Source: Xenopus tropicalis (taxonomy: Eukaryota; Chordata; Amphibia; Anura; Pipidae). From it: 64,000 nt of DNA. Numbering within the stretch: position 1 is the stretch's first letter; every line of letters starts with the position of its first letter. Made by a program: the position numbers and the translations under genes. The notes beneath the pieces are model-generated. The model made no database searches. It saw only the letters and a list, made by a program, of their open reading frames with translations, and was not told the origin of the DNA. This document shows positions 48,921 to 60,389 of this stretch, piece after piece. Location of the stretch: positions 54,946,016-55,010,015 of the forward strand of contig NC_030685.2 of assembly GCF_000004195.4 (NCBI RefSeq), written 5' to 3'.

Positions 48921-50439
48921 TTACATATAGGGGATAGTGTGCAAAAGTAAAAAGCTACAAAACTATGTTTACTGTTTTTTAACTGTGCCCACTGTGTGGT
49001 GGGGTCCCTTACACCTTATCCCTTGTGCGTCATTCTGAGGTGCAATGTAGGAGCAGCAGTCCTGGTTTTTTTTCGCTCAGTGCAGGGTGCAAGAATCAAG
49101 GGTCCCCCTTGACCCCTTATGACTGGCCTTTTATCAAAATAACATGACCAAGAGACTAACAAAGTGTCCCTCCTTGCCTAGTAATAAACTCAGGGGACAT
49201 AATACATTAAAGGTAAAATTAGCAGCCCCCATTCCACACTCTGTAGTAAGAATGTGGGTTGATATTATTATCCTGTTAAAGAAGGCTGGCTGCAGCTGAT
49301 GATACATTCTAATGGACCAACATATGGTAGTTAATGTGTTCAAATGCTTTTAAAATCTCAAATATCTTTCACTTCAAAGGCTCTTATTATATCATTTTAA
49401 TGCATTAGAAGGTAATGCCACCTACAGCTGACATAGTTTGGGCATTTATTAACCTTGCACTTGTCTAGACTGAGTCACAATGAAAAACTCTCAGTGCCAA
49501 ACGTTAGCGTTTTCTGGCCCTAGTTTTCCTTGGAAGGGTAGTTTATCATATGATTAAGTTGTTCTTTCTAGAATGAAATATTGGGCTGGCCACAGTGCCC
49601 AGGTAATATTATCAATGGCTGAATATAACTTCCTTACTGGGTGCAGACATTATCTACTATTGCACTGCAGAATTTGAAGGAATACTGTCAGGGGGAAACG
49701 TTTTTTTCCAGACCCATCAGTTAATAGAGCTTCTCCAGAAGAATTCTGGATAATTCTGAATAGCACTAAGTCACGCTACAAAGTCACAACACACTACAAA
49801 GTCACACAACAAAGTTCCATTATAGTGACTACATAAAGATTATTAGTAGAGAAGCTGTTTAGAGCAAGTTTAATAAAACACTACCTATGTGATGGGTTGT
49901 TTAACCTCTGGGAGGTTTCCATGCTGTTCATGGCTGTGAGGCTACACTATTCAGGGATGCTGTAAGATGTTGAAGAAACTCAAGGACAAACCCACATTAG
50001 CCACAATTTGAGGGAAGGTTGTGTGTTGCCAAAGTACAAATATTTTTAGCCTATAGTGCCTTGCATTATGTATTCTGGTAGTGAAGCTATGAATGTAGGC
50101 AACCATGAAAAGACAAAAAAATAACAAGTGTGCAGCACTTTGTTCACACTAACCCTTCTGATCCAACTCTACTTTCTGTATTAAAAACTGGATCTGGTTG
50201 GAGTGAATCTTCGTAGGGGTTCTTACATCCCCTGACATTAATGGGGTTTGATGAGTGTACCAAGAATGCTATTGGGTACTGCACCCACAGAATGTGAATA
50301 TACCAGTTGCACTATCCAGGTTCATTTTACTTGACTGCAGTCACACTAAAATAAGATTTATTGGGGTGTTCTAGGAATATGCCTGAGAAACGGTTTTAGT
50401 AGAGCTTGTGTTTCACACTGATTAATAGAATTAATTAGG
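48921..50439. other. No gene seen
   Basis: AT-rich with no recognised repeat ends, apart from a GC-richer patch at 49000-49110. Confidence 0.4.
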
Positions 50440-50720
50440 GATGCACCAAATCCAGGATTCAGTTCAGGATTTAGCCAAGATTCTGCCTTTTTAGCCAGGA
50501 TTCGGGTGAATCCACGGTCCAGGCCAAACCGAATCGCGTGACTTTTTGTCACGTGAACACGGAAGTTGAAAAGTTTTTACCGCCCATGAATCACGCCGAT
50601 ATTTAACCCTTCCTAAACCTAATTAGTATATGCTTATTAGGATTTGGATTCAGTTTAGTATTCGGCCGAATCCTTTATGAAGGTTTCAGGGGTTCGATTG
50701 AATCCAAATAGTGGATTTAG
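50440..50720. repeat. Inverted-repeat element (ccgaatcc family)
   Basis: Left end agggatgcaccaaatccagg, right part ggttcgattgaatccaaata and ggatttagtgca. It is the fullest of the three copies in the window (others at 4376 and 10005). Confidence 0.6.
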
Positions 50721-51599
50721 TGCATACAAATAATACAGCTCTGCATGAGCTTAGACTGTAAGCTCCTCAGGAAAGGGCGTTTCTCAGTAACATTTTTGGC
50801 ACTGGGCTGAGATTTTTCTTATCTTTGAGATATTAGCCATAAAAGCAGATCTGTTTCTAGGGATGCAAGAACCCTAACTAGCAATAGGTGTATAGGTGTG
50901 AAACATATATGCTTTCTAAGGATTTTGCTGCAGGGCTCCAGAATGTCTAGGTATTATACTATAGCCATTTTTATAGACATGTTCGGTGCTTTTTAGCCGC
51001 TGAAATTGCTGAAACTGGAGAGTTGCTGAACAAAAAGTGAAATAATTGAAAATCTAAGAAATAAAAAAAGAGGACCAATTGCAAATTGTCTAAGAGTGGG
51101 TAAACAGTCAGAACTGCCTATATTGCCTCCCAATAATGTAGGGGGCTTCAGGCTTCTCTGCCAGTTAAAATACACTGTGAAAAAACTGTCCCATGTGCCA
51201 TTAGCCTTAGTTAGCTTGTACAGTAAAGGATTTACTGAAATACACATAGTATGCACTTGTAAATAATGGTATATTGACTTATATGAACAATAACTCCAGA
51301 ACATAAAAACATTATACTGTGAGGGGCAGAAGTGGTGGCAGGTAAAATACATTAAATACAGTGAGAAGCACCATAAACATTAAATACAATAAGAGGCTAG
51401 GATTTCTGACACCCCAGACCCCCTTACCCTTGCAAAAAGCAGGTTTCCTAAAGGCCAGAGAAGATTTGTGCATTGTAGAGATCAAAATGAGTTCAGAAAT
51501 CATTTGTGTTGCTAAACATGCTCACATGCCCGACCCATGCCCCACCTAGACATGAGTATATATAGCAGGAGAAACTGTTTGCTATAATGAGACTTGGGT

Positions 51600-51720
51600 C
51601 ATTTTGACAGTAGGAGAAGGAGAAACAATAGGTTACCTGAGAGCAGTTCTAATGTGTAGCGCTGGCTCTGAAGCTCAGAGTCAGGCACAATGCACTGAGA
51701 TGGCGCCTACACACCAATTT
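51600..51720 (-). repeat. Repeat fragment that imitates an exon
   Basis: On the minus strand catctcag, an open 60-base stretch (CIVPDSELQSQRYTLELLS) and CAG|GTAACC look like a small exon. I recognise the string as part of a very common Xenopus repeat, so I do not call it coding. Confidence 0.5.
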
Positions 51721-51868
51721 TACAGCTAAAAAATACATTTGTTGATTCAAGACTACATTTTAAATGGTAGAGTGAATTATTAGGTTTGTTAACAGTGTAA
51801 TTTAGAAATAAAAAGTACACCATAAATATCATGACAAAATCATTTTTACAGATCTACAGTTAGTTAGT

Positions 51869-52030
51869 ACAGGTATGGGATCTGTTATCCAGTTTTCTGA
51901 ATAAGGGAGCTTTCCGTAATTTGGAACTTCATACAAAAAGTAGTTATTGGAGTCCATGGGAGATTGCCTTCCCGTGATTCGGAGCTATCTGGATAAACGG
52001 TTTCCAGATAATGGATCCCATAACTGTATA
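51869..52030. repeat. Inverted-repeat element (tacaggta family), shortened copy
   Basis: Left end gtacaggtatgggatctgtt, right end ataatggatcccataactgt. The middle of the full element is missing. Confidence 0.75.
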
Positions 52031-52094
52031 GGTATTGGTAATATATAGTTATATTTGTGACTGTATAGATGGTCTGTATATGTATATATTTACA

Positions 52095-52165
52095 CTGGAG
52101 TTTATTTGGAAGGGTTGAACTTGATGGACTTTTTTCAACCCAACTTAACTATGTAACTATCTCCA
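52095..52165 (+). repeat. CR1-like LINE 3' tail
   Basis: Contains gggttgaacttgatggactt, ttttcaaccc and actatgtaactat, the same terminus as the fragment at 1395-2010. Confidence 0.6.
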
Positions 52166-53334
52166 TGGTTTTTGGAAACAGACATATTTTTCTTTGAACA
52201 GTTAAAATCTTTCTTTGATGCAGTCCTTTTTCATCTAAACCTTTTGTACCCTGAGGTAAATTAGGAAAAAAAGATTGTTATTTTGGATTTGTCATTACAG
52301 CTTATGGTGCAAGTAGCATATTCTTGCCATAACAATAAGTGGGAAATCTCTGTAGACTCATTATATTAAATGGGACAGAGTTACTGTGCTCACTAAATAT
52401 TTGTCTCTCATTTTCAGTGATTCAGTTATTCAGTGATTATTCATGGAGATTCCCAATGACTAGAATTGCAGGCAGTCTATGATGTTTCTCTGTTTTCATG
52501 TTGCAAAAGTATTTCTACGGCATCCCTGCCCAATGAAAATCTATTTTATTATGTGATATAGACATATCCCACTGATCAAAAACAGTTTACAGTTCGAGGG
52601 TTAGATAATGAACTTGACAGGGAAGATATCCCAGTTCTATTTTATTCACTAGCCCAGGAATTATAGTGGGCAAAACAGACAATCTAGACAAATGCATTAA
52701 GTAAAAAATGGCAAAACATTGAATAACAATATCTTAAGTGCCAAGTGATTAGACACCATTAGAAAAAAGCAACAACCACCATGGGCATATAGGCACTCAG
52801 GAAACTCCACAGGGGGTTACAAAAAATGTAACCATAAAAAAGACTTTATTTAAAGTTACAATAAAACATCTCCATTAGAAACCCACTTTCCCTTCTTAGG
52901 CCCCATTCCTCAGGAACACTGATCTCCTGTCCTATAAAATTACCTAGAGATCCCTAAATGAACTAATACAAATTAAGTAATTGGGAAAAAGATTTCTTTG
53001 CAGTATTTTGCCTCATTGCAGGAATCTGGCTCTTTATTAATTACCAACAATGCATGCTCCTGATTTGTGTTTAACCATTGATTTATGGCAACCAAAAACA
53101 CTTGCAAATGATGATCCTTTTACTATCTGCACAGCATATGTATCTCTCTAAATCTAGTTCATTTATGCCAATGAATTGCCCCAAACTAATAACTGGGCCA
53201 AACTGAAACCATTTTGCTGCACTTATTCAGAGTTATCCAAGAGACCAGGCTTAGGGCTGGTCAGTGCATTTTTGCCATTCTGCATGTGGAGAAGTAAGTA
53301 TCTGTTAATTTATGGTTAGACATTAAAGAACTGT
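52166..53334. other. No gene seen
   Basis: AT-rich sequence without recognised features. Confidence 0.4.
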
Positions 53335-53660
53335 TCTATTTGTCAAGAAAATGGGTTTTTATGAAGAGCAGCCACACATAGGAAGAATAATTGTTTGGGG
53401 CAGTTTTTACAGCTCCGGCTAGGGCCCTGGATCCACTGAAACTAGCCTTAAAGATGGAGTGTACAAATACATTCTTGACAATTTCACGTTTCCTATATTG
53501 TGGCAACATACCCAGCTCTGTTTCAGCGTTGTGGCTGAATAAAAATCACATCACACCAACAATGGCCAAGAATTTATTGGTAAGTCTTCCCAGAAGAGTA
53601 GAAATTATGACGGTAAAGAAAGGAGCAATTTCAAAGTAATACCCTTGGTTTCTGAATGAC
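53335..53660 (+). pseudogene. Tc1-like transposase relic
   Basis: Broken translation gives RIIVWGSFYSSG (compare LWGCF...), DGVYKYILDN, and at the end NLLVSLPRRVEIMTVKKGAIS, which corresponds to the C-terminal LVxSLPRRVxAVIxAKGG block of Tc1 transposases. A deletion has removed the second Asp and the Glu block. It is on the opposite strand from the intact element 280 bp away and is of a different Tc1 family. Confidence 0.65.
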
Positions 53661-53939
53661 TTCTTGAACAGGCATATAGAGTAATAAGTACCATAGACTT
53701 CCCTGTGTCAAAGCCTAATGTCTTGAGTTCCCCACCCTTAAGTGTTTAAAAAAACAGAAAGAAAAGAGAAAAGTATAAATGTTTCTATTATATTTATAAA
53801 TATATCATAAATATAAATATATTTTTTTCTAAAGCAAAGGCAACTGTTAGTATCATATAATTCAGGTGTGTCCATAGAAATTTTGCTAGTGTCATAACTT
53901 GTGCACAGGCACAACGGTACAGCTTAGTATTTCTAAATA

Positions 53940-54153
53940 CAGTGGCTTGCAAAAGTATTCGGCCCCCTTGAACTTTTCCACATTTTGTCACATTACAGCA
54001 ACAAACATGAATCAGTTTTAATGGAATTCCACGTGAAAGACCAATACAAAGTGGTGTACACGTGAGAAGTGGAACAAAAATCATACATGATTCCAAACAT
54101 TTTTTGCAAATAAATAACTGCAAAGTGGGGTGTGCGTAATTATTCAGCCCCCT
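53940..54153. repeat. Left terminal inverted repeat of the Tc1-like element
   Basis: Inverted copy of 55332-55545. The first 57 bases are identical between the two ends by eye. Confidence 0.92.
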
Positions 54154-54156
54154 GAG

Positions 54157-55176
54157 TCAATACTTTGTAGAACCACCTTTTGCTGCAATTACAGCTGTCA
54201 GGCTTTTAGGGTATGTCTCTACCAGCTTTGCACATCTAGAGACTGAAATCCTTGCCCATTCTTCTTTGCAAAACAGCTCCAGCTCAGTCAGATTAGATGG
54301 ACAGCGTTTGTGAACAGAAGTTTTTAGATCTTGCCACAGATTCTCGATTGGATTTAGATCTGGACTTTGACTGGGCCATTCTAACACATGGATATGTTTT
54401 GTTTTAAACCATTCCATTGTTGCCCTGGCTTTATGTTTAGGGTCGTTGTCCTGCTGGAAGGTGAACCTCCGCCCCAGTCTCAAGTCTTTTGCAGACTCCA
54501 AGAGGTTTTCTTCCAAGATTGCCCTGTATTTGGCTCCATCCATCTTCCCATCAACTCTGACCAGCTTCCCTGTCCCTGCTGAAAAGAAGCACCCCCAGAG
54601 CATGATGCTGCCACCACCATATTTGACAGTGGGGATGGTGTGTTCAGAGTGATGTGCAGTGTTAGTTTTCCGCCACACATAACGTTTTGCATTGTGGCCA
54701 AAAAGTTCCATTTTGGTCTCATCTGACCAGAGCACCTTCTTCCACATGTTTGCTGTGTCCCCCACATGGCTTGTGGCAAACTGCAAACGAGACTTCTTAT
54801 GGTTTTCTGTTAACAATGGCTTTCTTCTTGCCACTCTTCCATAAAGGCCAACTTTGTGCAGTGCACAACTAATAGTTGTCCTATGGACAGATTCCCCCAC
54901 CTGAGCTGTAGATCTCTGCAGCTCCCCCAGAGTCACCATGGGCCTCTTGGCTGCATTTCTGATCAGCGCTCTCCTTGTTCGGCCTGTGAGTTTAGGTGGA
55001 CGGCCTTGTCTTGGTAGGTTTACAGTTGTGCCATACTCCTTCCATTTCTGAATGATTGCTTGAACAGTGCTCCGTGGGATGTTCAAGGCTTTGGAAATCT
55101 TTTTGTAGCCTAAGCCTGCTTTAAATTTCTCAATAACTTTATCCCTGACCTGTCTGGTGTGTTCTTTGGACTTCAT
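54157..55176 (-). CDS. Tc1/mariner transposase, DD34E, intact
   Basis: A 339-residue protein, the usual length for Tc1 transposases, that cuts and pastes the element by binding its inverted repeats in the nucleus. Residues about 1-55 form the first helix-turn-helix (YKKISKALNIPRSTVQAII). GRPPKLTGRTRR at about 58-69 is the AT-hook-like linker. A second helix-turn-helix follows to about 115. The catalytic triad is visible: D152 in WSDETK, D243 in FQQDNDPKHKA and E278 in SPDLNPIENLW, with 34 residues between the last two. The LWGCF glycine-rich block is at about 193-197. There is no stop or frameshift. The Met at 55176 is the first in frame and gives the family's normal N-terminus. Whether it is catalytically active cannot be judged from sequence alone. 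Confidence 0.95.
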   Translation of the reverse strand: MKSKEHTRQVRDKVIEKFKAGLGYKKISKALNIPRSTVQAIIQKWKEYGTTVNLPRQGRPPKLTGRTRRALIRNAAKRPMVTLGELQRSTAQVGESVHRTTISCALHKVGLYGRVARRKPLLTENHKKSRLQFATSHVGDTANMWKKVLWSDETKMELFGHNAKRYVWRKTNTAHHSEHTIPTVKYGGGSIMLWGCFFSAGTGKLVRVDGKMDGAKYRAILEENLLESAKDLRLGRRFTFQQDNDPKHKARATMEWFKTKHIHVLEWPSQSPDLNPIENLWQDLKTSVHKRCPSNLTELELFCKEEWARISVSRCAKLVETYPKSLTAVIAAKGGSTKY

Positions 55177-55331
55177 GGTGTTGTTGCTCCCAATATTCTC
55201 TTAGACAACCTCTGAGGCCATCACAGAGCAGCTGTATTTGTACTGACATTAGATTACACACAGGGGCACTCTATTTAGTCATTAGCACTCATCAGGCAAT
55301 GTCTATGGGCAACTGACTGCACTCAGACCAA

Positions 55332-55545
55332 AGGGGGCTGAATAATTACGCACACCCCACTTTGCAGTTATTTATTTGTAAAAAATGTTTGGAATCATGT
55401 ATGATTTTCGTTCCACTTCTCACGTGTACACCACTTTGTATTGGTCTTTCACATGGAATTCCAATAAAATTGATTCATGTTTGTGGCTGTAATGTGACAA
55501 AATGTGGAAAAGTTCAAGGGGGCCGAATACTTTTGCAAGCCACTG
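55332..55545. repeat. Right terminal inverted repeat of the Tc1-like element
   Basis: Inverted copy of 53940-54153. The inner boundary is the word aggggggctgaataattac. Confidence 0.92.
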
Positions 55546-55556
55546 TATTTACCACC

Positions 55557-55700
55557 ATATGTAATAAAAGGCACTAAATTTGCCCAGGAGCAGCAACCTA
55601 TAGCAACCATTAAGTTGTTTGCTTATAACAGGTAACCTTAAATGGTTGTTATGGGTTACAGCTCCTGCTCAAACTTATTGCCATTTATTACATAACCCCA
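55557..55700. repeat. Foldback element (cagtaacccatagcaac family)
   Basis: taataaaaggcactaaattt and cagcaacctatagcaacc on the left are inverted as ggttgttatgggttacagct and tgccatttattacat on the right. It starts about a dozen bases from the Tc1 element's right end. Confidence 0.7.
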
Positions 55701-55904
55701 AATGTGTTTTTGCTTAAAATGAAATAAATCCCTGCAGCATTAGTTGAACCATAGGAATTGTAGTTTTGCATCTTGAGAAATGCTAATGGGGAATTCCTGC
55801 ATCATATCTTAGAAACTGTTAATACATTTTAAATGGGTTGGGACATTATTCTTCAAAATACATAGCTTGTGTTAAACATAATACATTACAGAGTTCAGAG
55901 TTGT

Positions 55905-56090
55905 GTAGGTTTGTAATCTGGAGACCTGTTATCCAGAAAACTACAAATTAGGGGAACCTATTGGGTTTATTTAATGTTTAAATTATTTGTTAATAGACTT
56001 AAGGTATGAAGATCCAAATTACAAAAAGACCCCTTATTTAGAAAACCCTATGCCCCAAGCCTTCTGGATAAAAGGCTCCATACCTGTAGT
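55905..56090. repeat. Diverged tacaggta-family element
   Basis: Contains acctgttatccagaaaacta and ccttctggataaaaggctcc then atacctgta. Confidence 0.6.
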
Positions 56091-57025
56091 TCCAGAGTTA
56101 GACAAATGCAGATTTAAAAATGCAGCTATTACTTTAGATTTGAACTAGGGTGGGAAATGATTATTATGGTGCATGTAATTATACATGGCTAACATAATAT
56201 TGCTATGATCATCAGTGCAGCTGAAATAAATAGAATGATAAAAATATAAAAACCATGAAACCACAGGCATTTTCCTTTTGCTATGTCTCTCACTCAATAT
56301 TACACGATTCATTTAGCTATAGTTCCTTTGCCACAGATCCCCAAAGAGTCTTGGTACAGTTCAGTCACTGGGGTTACTGAGACAACAAGACAAAGTTATT
56401 CTTGCAAACCGTCAAGTCTCTCGAATACAACGTTAAACAGAAATTTGATGGATATTTACGATCATGACTGTTATATATATTTACTAACATTAAACTATTT
56501 AATTCATCAAAGCTCACTAGTCAGAGCATCTTACATGCATGTCTGTACCTAATACTAATGTGATGGCAGTAACCCAAGAACAGAGCGAAAACCATTTTTT
56601 ACTTTAACAAGTTGAAATGAAATGCTTTGATTGTTAATCTAGTGACTGCTAGAGGGCAAGCACAACACATGCTCCAATTTTACTTGTTTTTCTGTGAATA
56701 TCCTAGGGGCTTTGGCACAACAATATAAAATAAGCAGCCACACGATGAAAGTCGTGCTCAATAGGCTAACACTAATGCACACATATTTTTTTACAAAGAA
56801 ATCGTGCCTTTTTATACACAACAAATTTTTGTGTAATAAAATGACATTTGTGCAAATGTTTAGCGGTGTTTGCAATGTAAGACTGTTCACTTATTGAGGT
56901 TTAAAACCTGCTTGAAGATGGTGGAATCATGACTGGGACTTTTTTCATTAAGAAGTTTTATTACATTCACTTTGCACATACCCAAACAAAAACATTTGCG
57001 ATCACAAACCTTCTGTTGCAAGAAA
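56091..57025. other. No gene seen
   Basis: AT-rich sequence. A word gtgactgctagagggcaag near 56641 loosely resembles a CTCF core but departs from it at three positions. Confidence 0.4.
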
Positions 57026-57215
57026 CATGCCCAGATTTGTGGCGAGGCCACAAAGGCCCAGGCCTAGGGCTCCATGAATTTAGGGACATCATGCCACACT
57101 TACAATTTAGGGACATCAACCACACTTACAATTTCTCACATTTGGAGCACTGGGGACGGGACGCACAGTGTGCTATCCTGGGGAGGGGGGAACCGGAGAT
57201 TGGGCGCCGCCTCTG
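57026..57215. repeat. Relic of the cagggccggattt hAT-like family
   Basis: Contains cagatttgtggcgaggccac, aaaggcccaggcctaggg and ggacatcatgccacac, matching 10447-10515 with many substitutions. A short segment (atttagggacatca) is duplicated inside it at about 57078 and 57105. Confidence 0.6.
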
Positions 57216-57350
57216 GAAGCATTCAACAGAAATCTGGCGCTACTGACATATGCAAAGTGTTTACTAACAGGTTTTTTTTGTCGCACAAATGCTAAATTTG
57301 TCGCAAAGCCTCATTTTGGTCCCATTGCAAACATTTTTTCCGTTAGCAAT

Positions 57351-58199
57351 TGTAGGAGATCAGACAACTCTTTCTCCTGTTTCTCTGTCTGTGACATCAT
57401 CCAGCCTGGCTACAGACTGGGAAGAAACCCGATTGGCTGGATGCCCCAGTGCACTGTTGGGAGAGAAAGGTGTGCCTAGGTTTGGAGCCAAAAATCAGGG
57501 GTGGGCCCAACAGTTTATAAAGGGAGCCCCTGTTGTTTTGCCAGACAGAGAGACCATCCAGGATGGAGTGAGAGTGTAAAGGTTGAGGGGAGCTCTGCTT
57601 AGCATTTGGAGAGCCAGCCTGTAAGGAGAGATCTGCTACACTTCGGTTAGATGCCTTTACCCCCTGCGGGTCCCCAGTGAGTGATCCATCTAAGGGAAGG
57701 TATGGAAATACTCTGTGTGTGTCCCCTGTGTGAGGACAGGTGTTTTTTGTGGCCTGCTACGTGGGAGCAACTGCCTATTCCAAAGGGAGAGGTACTTTGG
57801 GGCAGGTAGCGCAACCTGAGGAAACCAAAGAGCTCTGGGGAAAAGGACTTTGCCAGGAGTGAACTGGGAAAGGGTATTTCTTCCAGGAGTGGGTTGTGGA
57901 CTGAGCCAGTAGTGGCTAAAACCACACAGACTTCCCAAAGCAGGGTTTAATAATGTTTGCATGTTTTAGTTATTTCATTTTCACACTTCTATTTATAAAC
58001 TTTATATTTGCTGCAAACTGTGTGAGATTATTTTCCTAGTGGAAATCCCCTTGAGATGTGCTCCTCAGTGTCCACTAGGTGGCGGCACTGCGCTAAAATC
58101 CAAGTTCCCAGTACCTTTCACTATTGCAAAGGGAACCAATTCTCCTGTGTAAACAAGTATACAGCCCAAAAGAAGTGAGTGTGCCAAGAAAGGGTTACA
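57351..58199 (+). mobile_element. Candidate solo LTR with TATA box
   Basis: An 849-bp block starting TGTAGGAG and ending GGTTACA, flanked by CAAT on both sides (57347-57350 and 58200-58203), i.e. TG...CA ends with a 4-bp target duplication. A TATA box (tttataaa, 57514-57521) is followed by a GC-richer leader-like stretch. I see no clear AATAAA in the expected place and no internal coding region. It could instead be an ordinary promoter-like repeat with chance end words. Confidence 0.5.
58072..58086 (+). promoter_or_regulatory. CTCF-like binding motif
   Basis: The sequence ccactaggtggcggc fits the vertebrate CTCF core CCASYAGRKGGCRS at every position, and is preceded by cagtgt and followed by actgc. 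It lies near the 3' end of the candidate LTR. Binding is inferred from the motif only. Confidence 0.55.
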
Positions 58200-58389
58200 C
58201 AATAGATACTACATTCCCCCATTAAAGTTTATTAAAATATTGTTGTGCAGCCACCATTAATGATTACGCGTGGATATGCCCCAAATGTGCTCATTTGGTT
58301 GAGATGTCAGCTTCTGCTTCTTATGTCACAATTGCTGTCTGATTTAGTAGTTATAAAATCACTCATCTATCATATAGAATAATGTACCT

Positions 58390-58660
58390 TTTTATGTATC
58401 CCTTATCCAGAAACCATTATCTGGAAAGCTCAGAACTACGGGAAGCCCATCTCCCATTGTCTATTTTTAGCAAATAATTCAGATTTTCAAAAATTCTTCA
58501 AAAGGTGGTACTTGATGATACTTGACGGTAACTAAGCTGCATGAATCCATACTGGTGGTAAAACAATCCTAATGACTTTCTTTGTTTCTTTGTTTATATT
58601 TTTTAGCAGACTTAAGCTACAGTTATTCAAATTACAAGGATGCCCCAGGTGCCGAGCAGT
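58390..58660. repeat. Diverged tacaggta-family element
   Basis: Contains cccttatccagaaaccatta, tctggaaagctcagaactac and ggaagcccatctcccattg, then ttcaaattacaaggatgccc, as in the full copies at 11742 and 47688. Confidence 0.6.
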
Positions 58661-59055
58661 ACGGATATAGGACATTGATTTTCAGTCTGATATCCTTTAG
58701 CTGTTGCTGGACTACAACTCCAAGTATCCTTTAAAAAGTTCATGAGTTGCAGCTAGATGATTTTAGGTTGGATATATTGCCTTAGGGGTCTAGTGATCTT
58801 TATAAAGGCATGATAACACATTGTCAATTGTTTACAAAGACTTGTTTTACTGCAAAATACAGTGCTTACAGAAATCTCTATTTGTGTTATAAGAAAAAAT
58901 TCCCCTGCTAGTAAACGCCTGTATTGTTTAAACATGTAATTCTCTGTATTGTTCACACCCTGCATTGTAAGCATTGACTGTAAGCCCCCATATTGTTCAC
59001 TTGTTCACGCCACACCTGTAGGAACAGTGCCAGCATTGTGTCACTGTATGTACTG
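58661..59055. other. No gene seen
   Basis: AT-rich sequence leading into the minisatellite. Confidence 0.4.
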
Positions 59056-59427
59056 TATGGCACACACAGGCAACATAGGACAGACAGAGTATGGCACACA
59101 CAGGCAGCCTAGGGCAGACAGAGTATGGCACACACAGGCAGCATAGGGCAGGCAGAGTATGGCACACACAGGCAGTATAGGGCAGGCAGAGTATGGCACA
59201 CACAGGCAGTATAGGGCAGGCAGAGTATGGCACACACAGGCAGGGTAGGATAGGCATATCATGGCACACATAGGCAGCATAGGGCATGGAGAGTATGGCA
59301 CACACAGGCAGCATAGGGCAGGCAGAGTATGGCACACATAGGCAGCATAGGGCAGGGAGAGTATGGCACACACAGACAGCATAGGGCAGGCAGAGTATGG
59401 CACACAGGCAGTATAGGGCAGGCAGAG
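59056..59427. repeat. 34-bp minisatellite, 11 copies
   Basis: Unit tatggcacacacaggcagca plus tagggcaggcagag, eleven copies, the last shortened by two bases (372 bp in all). The period is not a multiple of three, so a reading frame passes through all three phases every 102 bp. Yet the minus strand stays open through the whole array, giving a Cys/Pro/Leu-rich 34-residue repeating peptide inside a 189-codon frame (58997-59566). No protein family is recognised and I regard it as non-coding by default. Confidence 0.9.
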
Positions 59428-60389
59428 TACTGCCTGTATGTTTCATATGTACATACATGCCTTCCCTATGTTGCCTGTGTATGGATAAAGCAGTCTCTAT
59501 TCCTAGCATAATTTTCCTCAATTCTGGAAGCACAAAATGGTATGCAGGGTGGTGAACACAGTGCATTTAGGCACAAGTTGTGACTGCCATGCAGGTGGTA
59601 GCATATGGGTAGCATATCGATTTCTTGCCCAGCACAGCAAATTAACTGTTTTTTAATTAGAAAGCACATTTATTAAGTTTTTTTTTAGATGTACCTTTTA
59701 ATGTACACCATTCCTTGTTAACATAACATAACTTAATACAGGGTTTAAAAATAACATGGACTTTCAGCAGCATCTCAGCCGTGCTGTGGAATAAATTCAG
59801 GGCAGGTGCGCGATGCAGCAAAGAGGACAGTAGCCTAGGGCAACGTATCTGTAAAGGAAATAAATGATTCATATATGAAAGCTGTGTACAGTGCTGTGCT
59901 ATGTTAATATGTTGTATAGGCATATATATCTGACATATAGATAAAGGATATTGGAAGGAATAAAAATAGAATATTAGAAGGAGGCAAGATAAGGAAGAAA
60001 TAAAGCAAAAAAATGAGAATGATTAGATAAATCAGGATATGGAACATGAGACAATAATGAAGAAATGTAGGTTGGAAGAATGAGAAAAGTAAGAACAGAG
60101 ACGTCATCTCTAAGCATCCTTAGTTGTGGCTGAGTGGCTGGATGAGGAAAGATGTGGTTCTGAAACAAACTGGGACCAAGCTTTGGAAGACAAAAAATTA
60201 AATGTGGAAAAATAATCTAAATATATTTTCTGCTTCAATTTTACCTCAAAGCATTACCGTACTTTTCCTAATTCTGTCCTCCCTCTAAAGTCACATGCTG
60301 GCTTTAATCAGTCACAGCTTTACTTCAGTGCCAGGCATACTTGGCTAGGCTGCAGTATCATTTGTGGTCACGTTGTGGTGATCTGTTTG
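59428..60389. other. No gene seen
   Basis: AT-rich sequence, purine-rich on the plus strand around 59930-60080. No features. Confidence 0.4.

Larger units (their letters stand above)
53940..55545 (-). mobile_element. Full-length Tc1-like transposon
   Basis: A 1606-bp element with terminal inverted repeats of about 214 bp (53940-54153 and 55332-55545) that differ at about six positions by my reading. Both ends begin cagtggcttgcaaaagtatt and are flanked by TA target duplications (53938-53939 and 55546-55547). It encodes one uninterrupted transposase on the minus strand. The inner region 55177-55331 is the transposase 5' leader. Everything needed for an autonomous Tc1-type element appears present. 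Confidence 0.93.

Noticed and set aside
51600..51720. Possible small minus-strand exon (acceptor, 60 open bases, CAG|GTAACC donor) that could have been an upstream TSPEAR exon
   Set aside because: The string matches a repeat I know as very common in Xenopus, lacks a signal-peptide-like composition and does not fit the one-base end phase required.
54388..54872. Plus-strand and alternate minus-strand frames inside the Tc1 element
   Set aside because: They are shadows of the transposase gene at 54157-55176.
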